From: Actinoplanes palleronii | GTDB lineage: Bacteria > Actinomycetota > Actinomycetes > Mycobacteriales > Micromonosporaceae | Length of the DNA stretch: 36,441 bases | Reading direction: 5' to 3' | Assembly (NCBI RefSeq): GCF_016862315.1 | Contig: NZ_BOMS01000030.1 | Span: 1-36,441, forward strand | Shown here: one piece after another, positions 35,939 to 36,441 of the stretch | How the letters are laid out: each line of letters starts with the position of its first letter | How positions within the stretch are numbered: position 1 is the stretch's first letter | Notes under the pieces: model-generated | Database searches by the model: none | Told to the model about the DNA's origin: nothing | What the model saw: the letters and a program-made list of their open reading frames with translations, nothing else | Program-made: the position numbers and the translations under genes

Positions 35939-36441
35939 TCAGATCAGCCGGAGCGTGGTGGCGCACCAGGTGTCCTGATGCAATTCCAGGCGCAGCGCCA
36001 TCGCCCAGGTGCGCTCCCCGGTGACCAGGGCGACCGCGACCTCGACCGCTCCGGATCGTGGCTCGCAGAGATACACCCGGCGCACGGCGACCGGCGTGGT
36101 GTGTTTGGGCCGCCGGTCACCGGGCCGGCGCGGGCGCCGCAGCTCGGCGATCCGGCGTGCGCCGACGAGCCCCTGGGCCACCACCTCGGCGGCGTCGGCC
36201 GGCCGTGCCAGCCGCCGCAGGTGCGCGGGCGGCCGATAGCCGTTGAACACCTCGACGCACAGGCGCAAGAACCGCTTCACCGCCAGCCTCGCGTCCCCGG
36301 AAGCCCCCGCCACCACCGGCGCCGCACCGGGCCCCGGGTCAGAAGCGCCGCCCGGGCCGGACAGAGCAGCCGGGCCGGACAGAGCAGCCGGGCCGGACAG
36401 AGCAGCCGGGCCGGACAGAGCAGCCGGGCCGGACAGAGCAG
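35939..36441 (-). CDS. Rv3235-family protein (5' end beyond the window)
   Basis: The frame is open from the stop at 35939 to the window end with at least 167 codons. The C-terminal 125 residues, VKRFLRLCVEVFNGYRPPAH then LRRLARPADAAEVV, VRRVYLCEPRSGAVEVAVAL and WAMALRLELHQDTWCATTLR, resemble the actinobacterial Rv3235 family, of unknown function, which is found near secA. A GTG at 36316 could start it, but upstream codons stay open and encode a perfect LSGPAA hexapeptide repeat (36353-36441), so the true start is probably outside the window and the N-terminus is Ala/Pro-rich, as recalled for Rv3235. No ribosome binding site was seen before 36316. Confidence 0.8.
   Translation of the reverse strand, partial: ALSGPAALSGPAALSGPAALSGPAALSGPGGASDPGPGAAPVVAGASGDARLAVKRFLRLCVEVFNGYRPPAHLRRLARPADAAEVVAQGLVGARRIAELRRPRRPGDRRPKHTTPVAVRRVYLCEPRSGAVEVAVALVTGERTWAMALRLELHQDTWCATTLRLI
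36353..36441. repeat. 18-bp perfect tandem repeat, in frame with the Rv3235-family gene
   Basis: Four full copies start at 36353, 36371, 36389 and 36407, and 17 of 18 bases of a fifth reach the window end at 36441. All copies are identical. On the minus strand each adds Leu-Ser-Gly-Pro-Ala-Ala to the open frame. The array may continue beyond the window. Confidence 0.9.

Noticed and set aside
35532..35966. Minus-strand frame with PGPKPGPKPDPR repeats as a separate gene
   Set aside because: It has no ribosome binding site, starts inside the Rv3235-family gene and exists because the 36-bp repeat lacks stops in that frame.

Overview
The window is high-GC actinobacterial DNA, most likely from Micromonosporaceae (Actinoplanes-like). 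This rests on strong G/C bias at third codon positions, many GTG and TTG starts, many leaderless starts (TANNNT 6-9 nt before the start codon), and families such as WhiB, MtrAB-LpqB, FbiC, DUF3499 and an XRE/DUF397 pair. The genus is an inference. No rRNA, tRNA, insertion sequence, prophage or CRISPR array was recognised. The gene order resembles, from memory, the Mycobacterium tuberculosis Rv3268-Rv3235 neighbourhood.

Layout. 1-3246: a cut TIGR03089 gene (-), a GT4 glycosyltransferase and manC. 3293-6534 (-): a lipoprotein, then cofD-cofE-Nudix joined by ATGA overlaps. 6628-10155: a four-helix membrane protein and fbiC, the fused FO synthase. 10799-12306: whiB, a degenerate zincin and DUF3499. 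12304-12590: a large decayed inverted repeat between convergent genes. 12587-17709: a secreted polysaccharide deacetylase (-), a regulator-aldehyde dehydrogenase-DUF779 operon (-) and endonuclease V. 17792-22807: manB, Trm112-like protein, SIS protein, CDF transporter and manA. 22808-24205: repeats, a possible small RNA and no supported gene. 24218-25325: an XRE regulator with its DUF397 partner. 25501-31379: mtrA, mtrB, lpqB, comF and hpf. 31363-35518: a double GNAT protein (-) and secA. 35519-36441: minisatellites and an Rv3235-family gene that runs off the window end.

How the genes work together. ManA, ManB and ManC make GDP-mannose from fructose-6-phosphate, and the GT4 enzyme could use it or a related donor. 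FbiC, CofD and CofE cover FO synthesis, phospholactyl transfer and glutamylation for coenzyme F420; the lactyl-donor enzyme (CofC/FbiD) is not here. MtrA-MtrB-LpqB is the envelope and cell-cycle two-component system, SecA drives export, and HPF hibernates ribosomes. The regulator-ALDH-DUF779 cluster looks like a self-contained aldehyde-oxidation module.

The parts least explained by known genes are the ~287-bp decayed palindrome at 12304-12590, the 61-bp tandem repeat at 22892-23095 with the possible small-RNA locus after it, and the in-frame hexapeptide repeat in the Rv3235-family gene. All calls come from reading the sequence; no database search or folding program was run.
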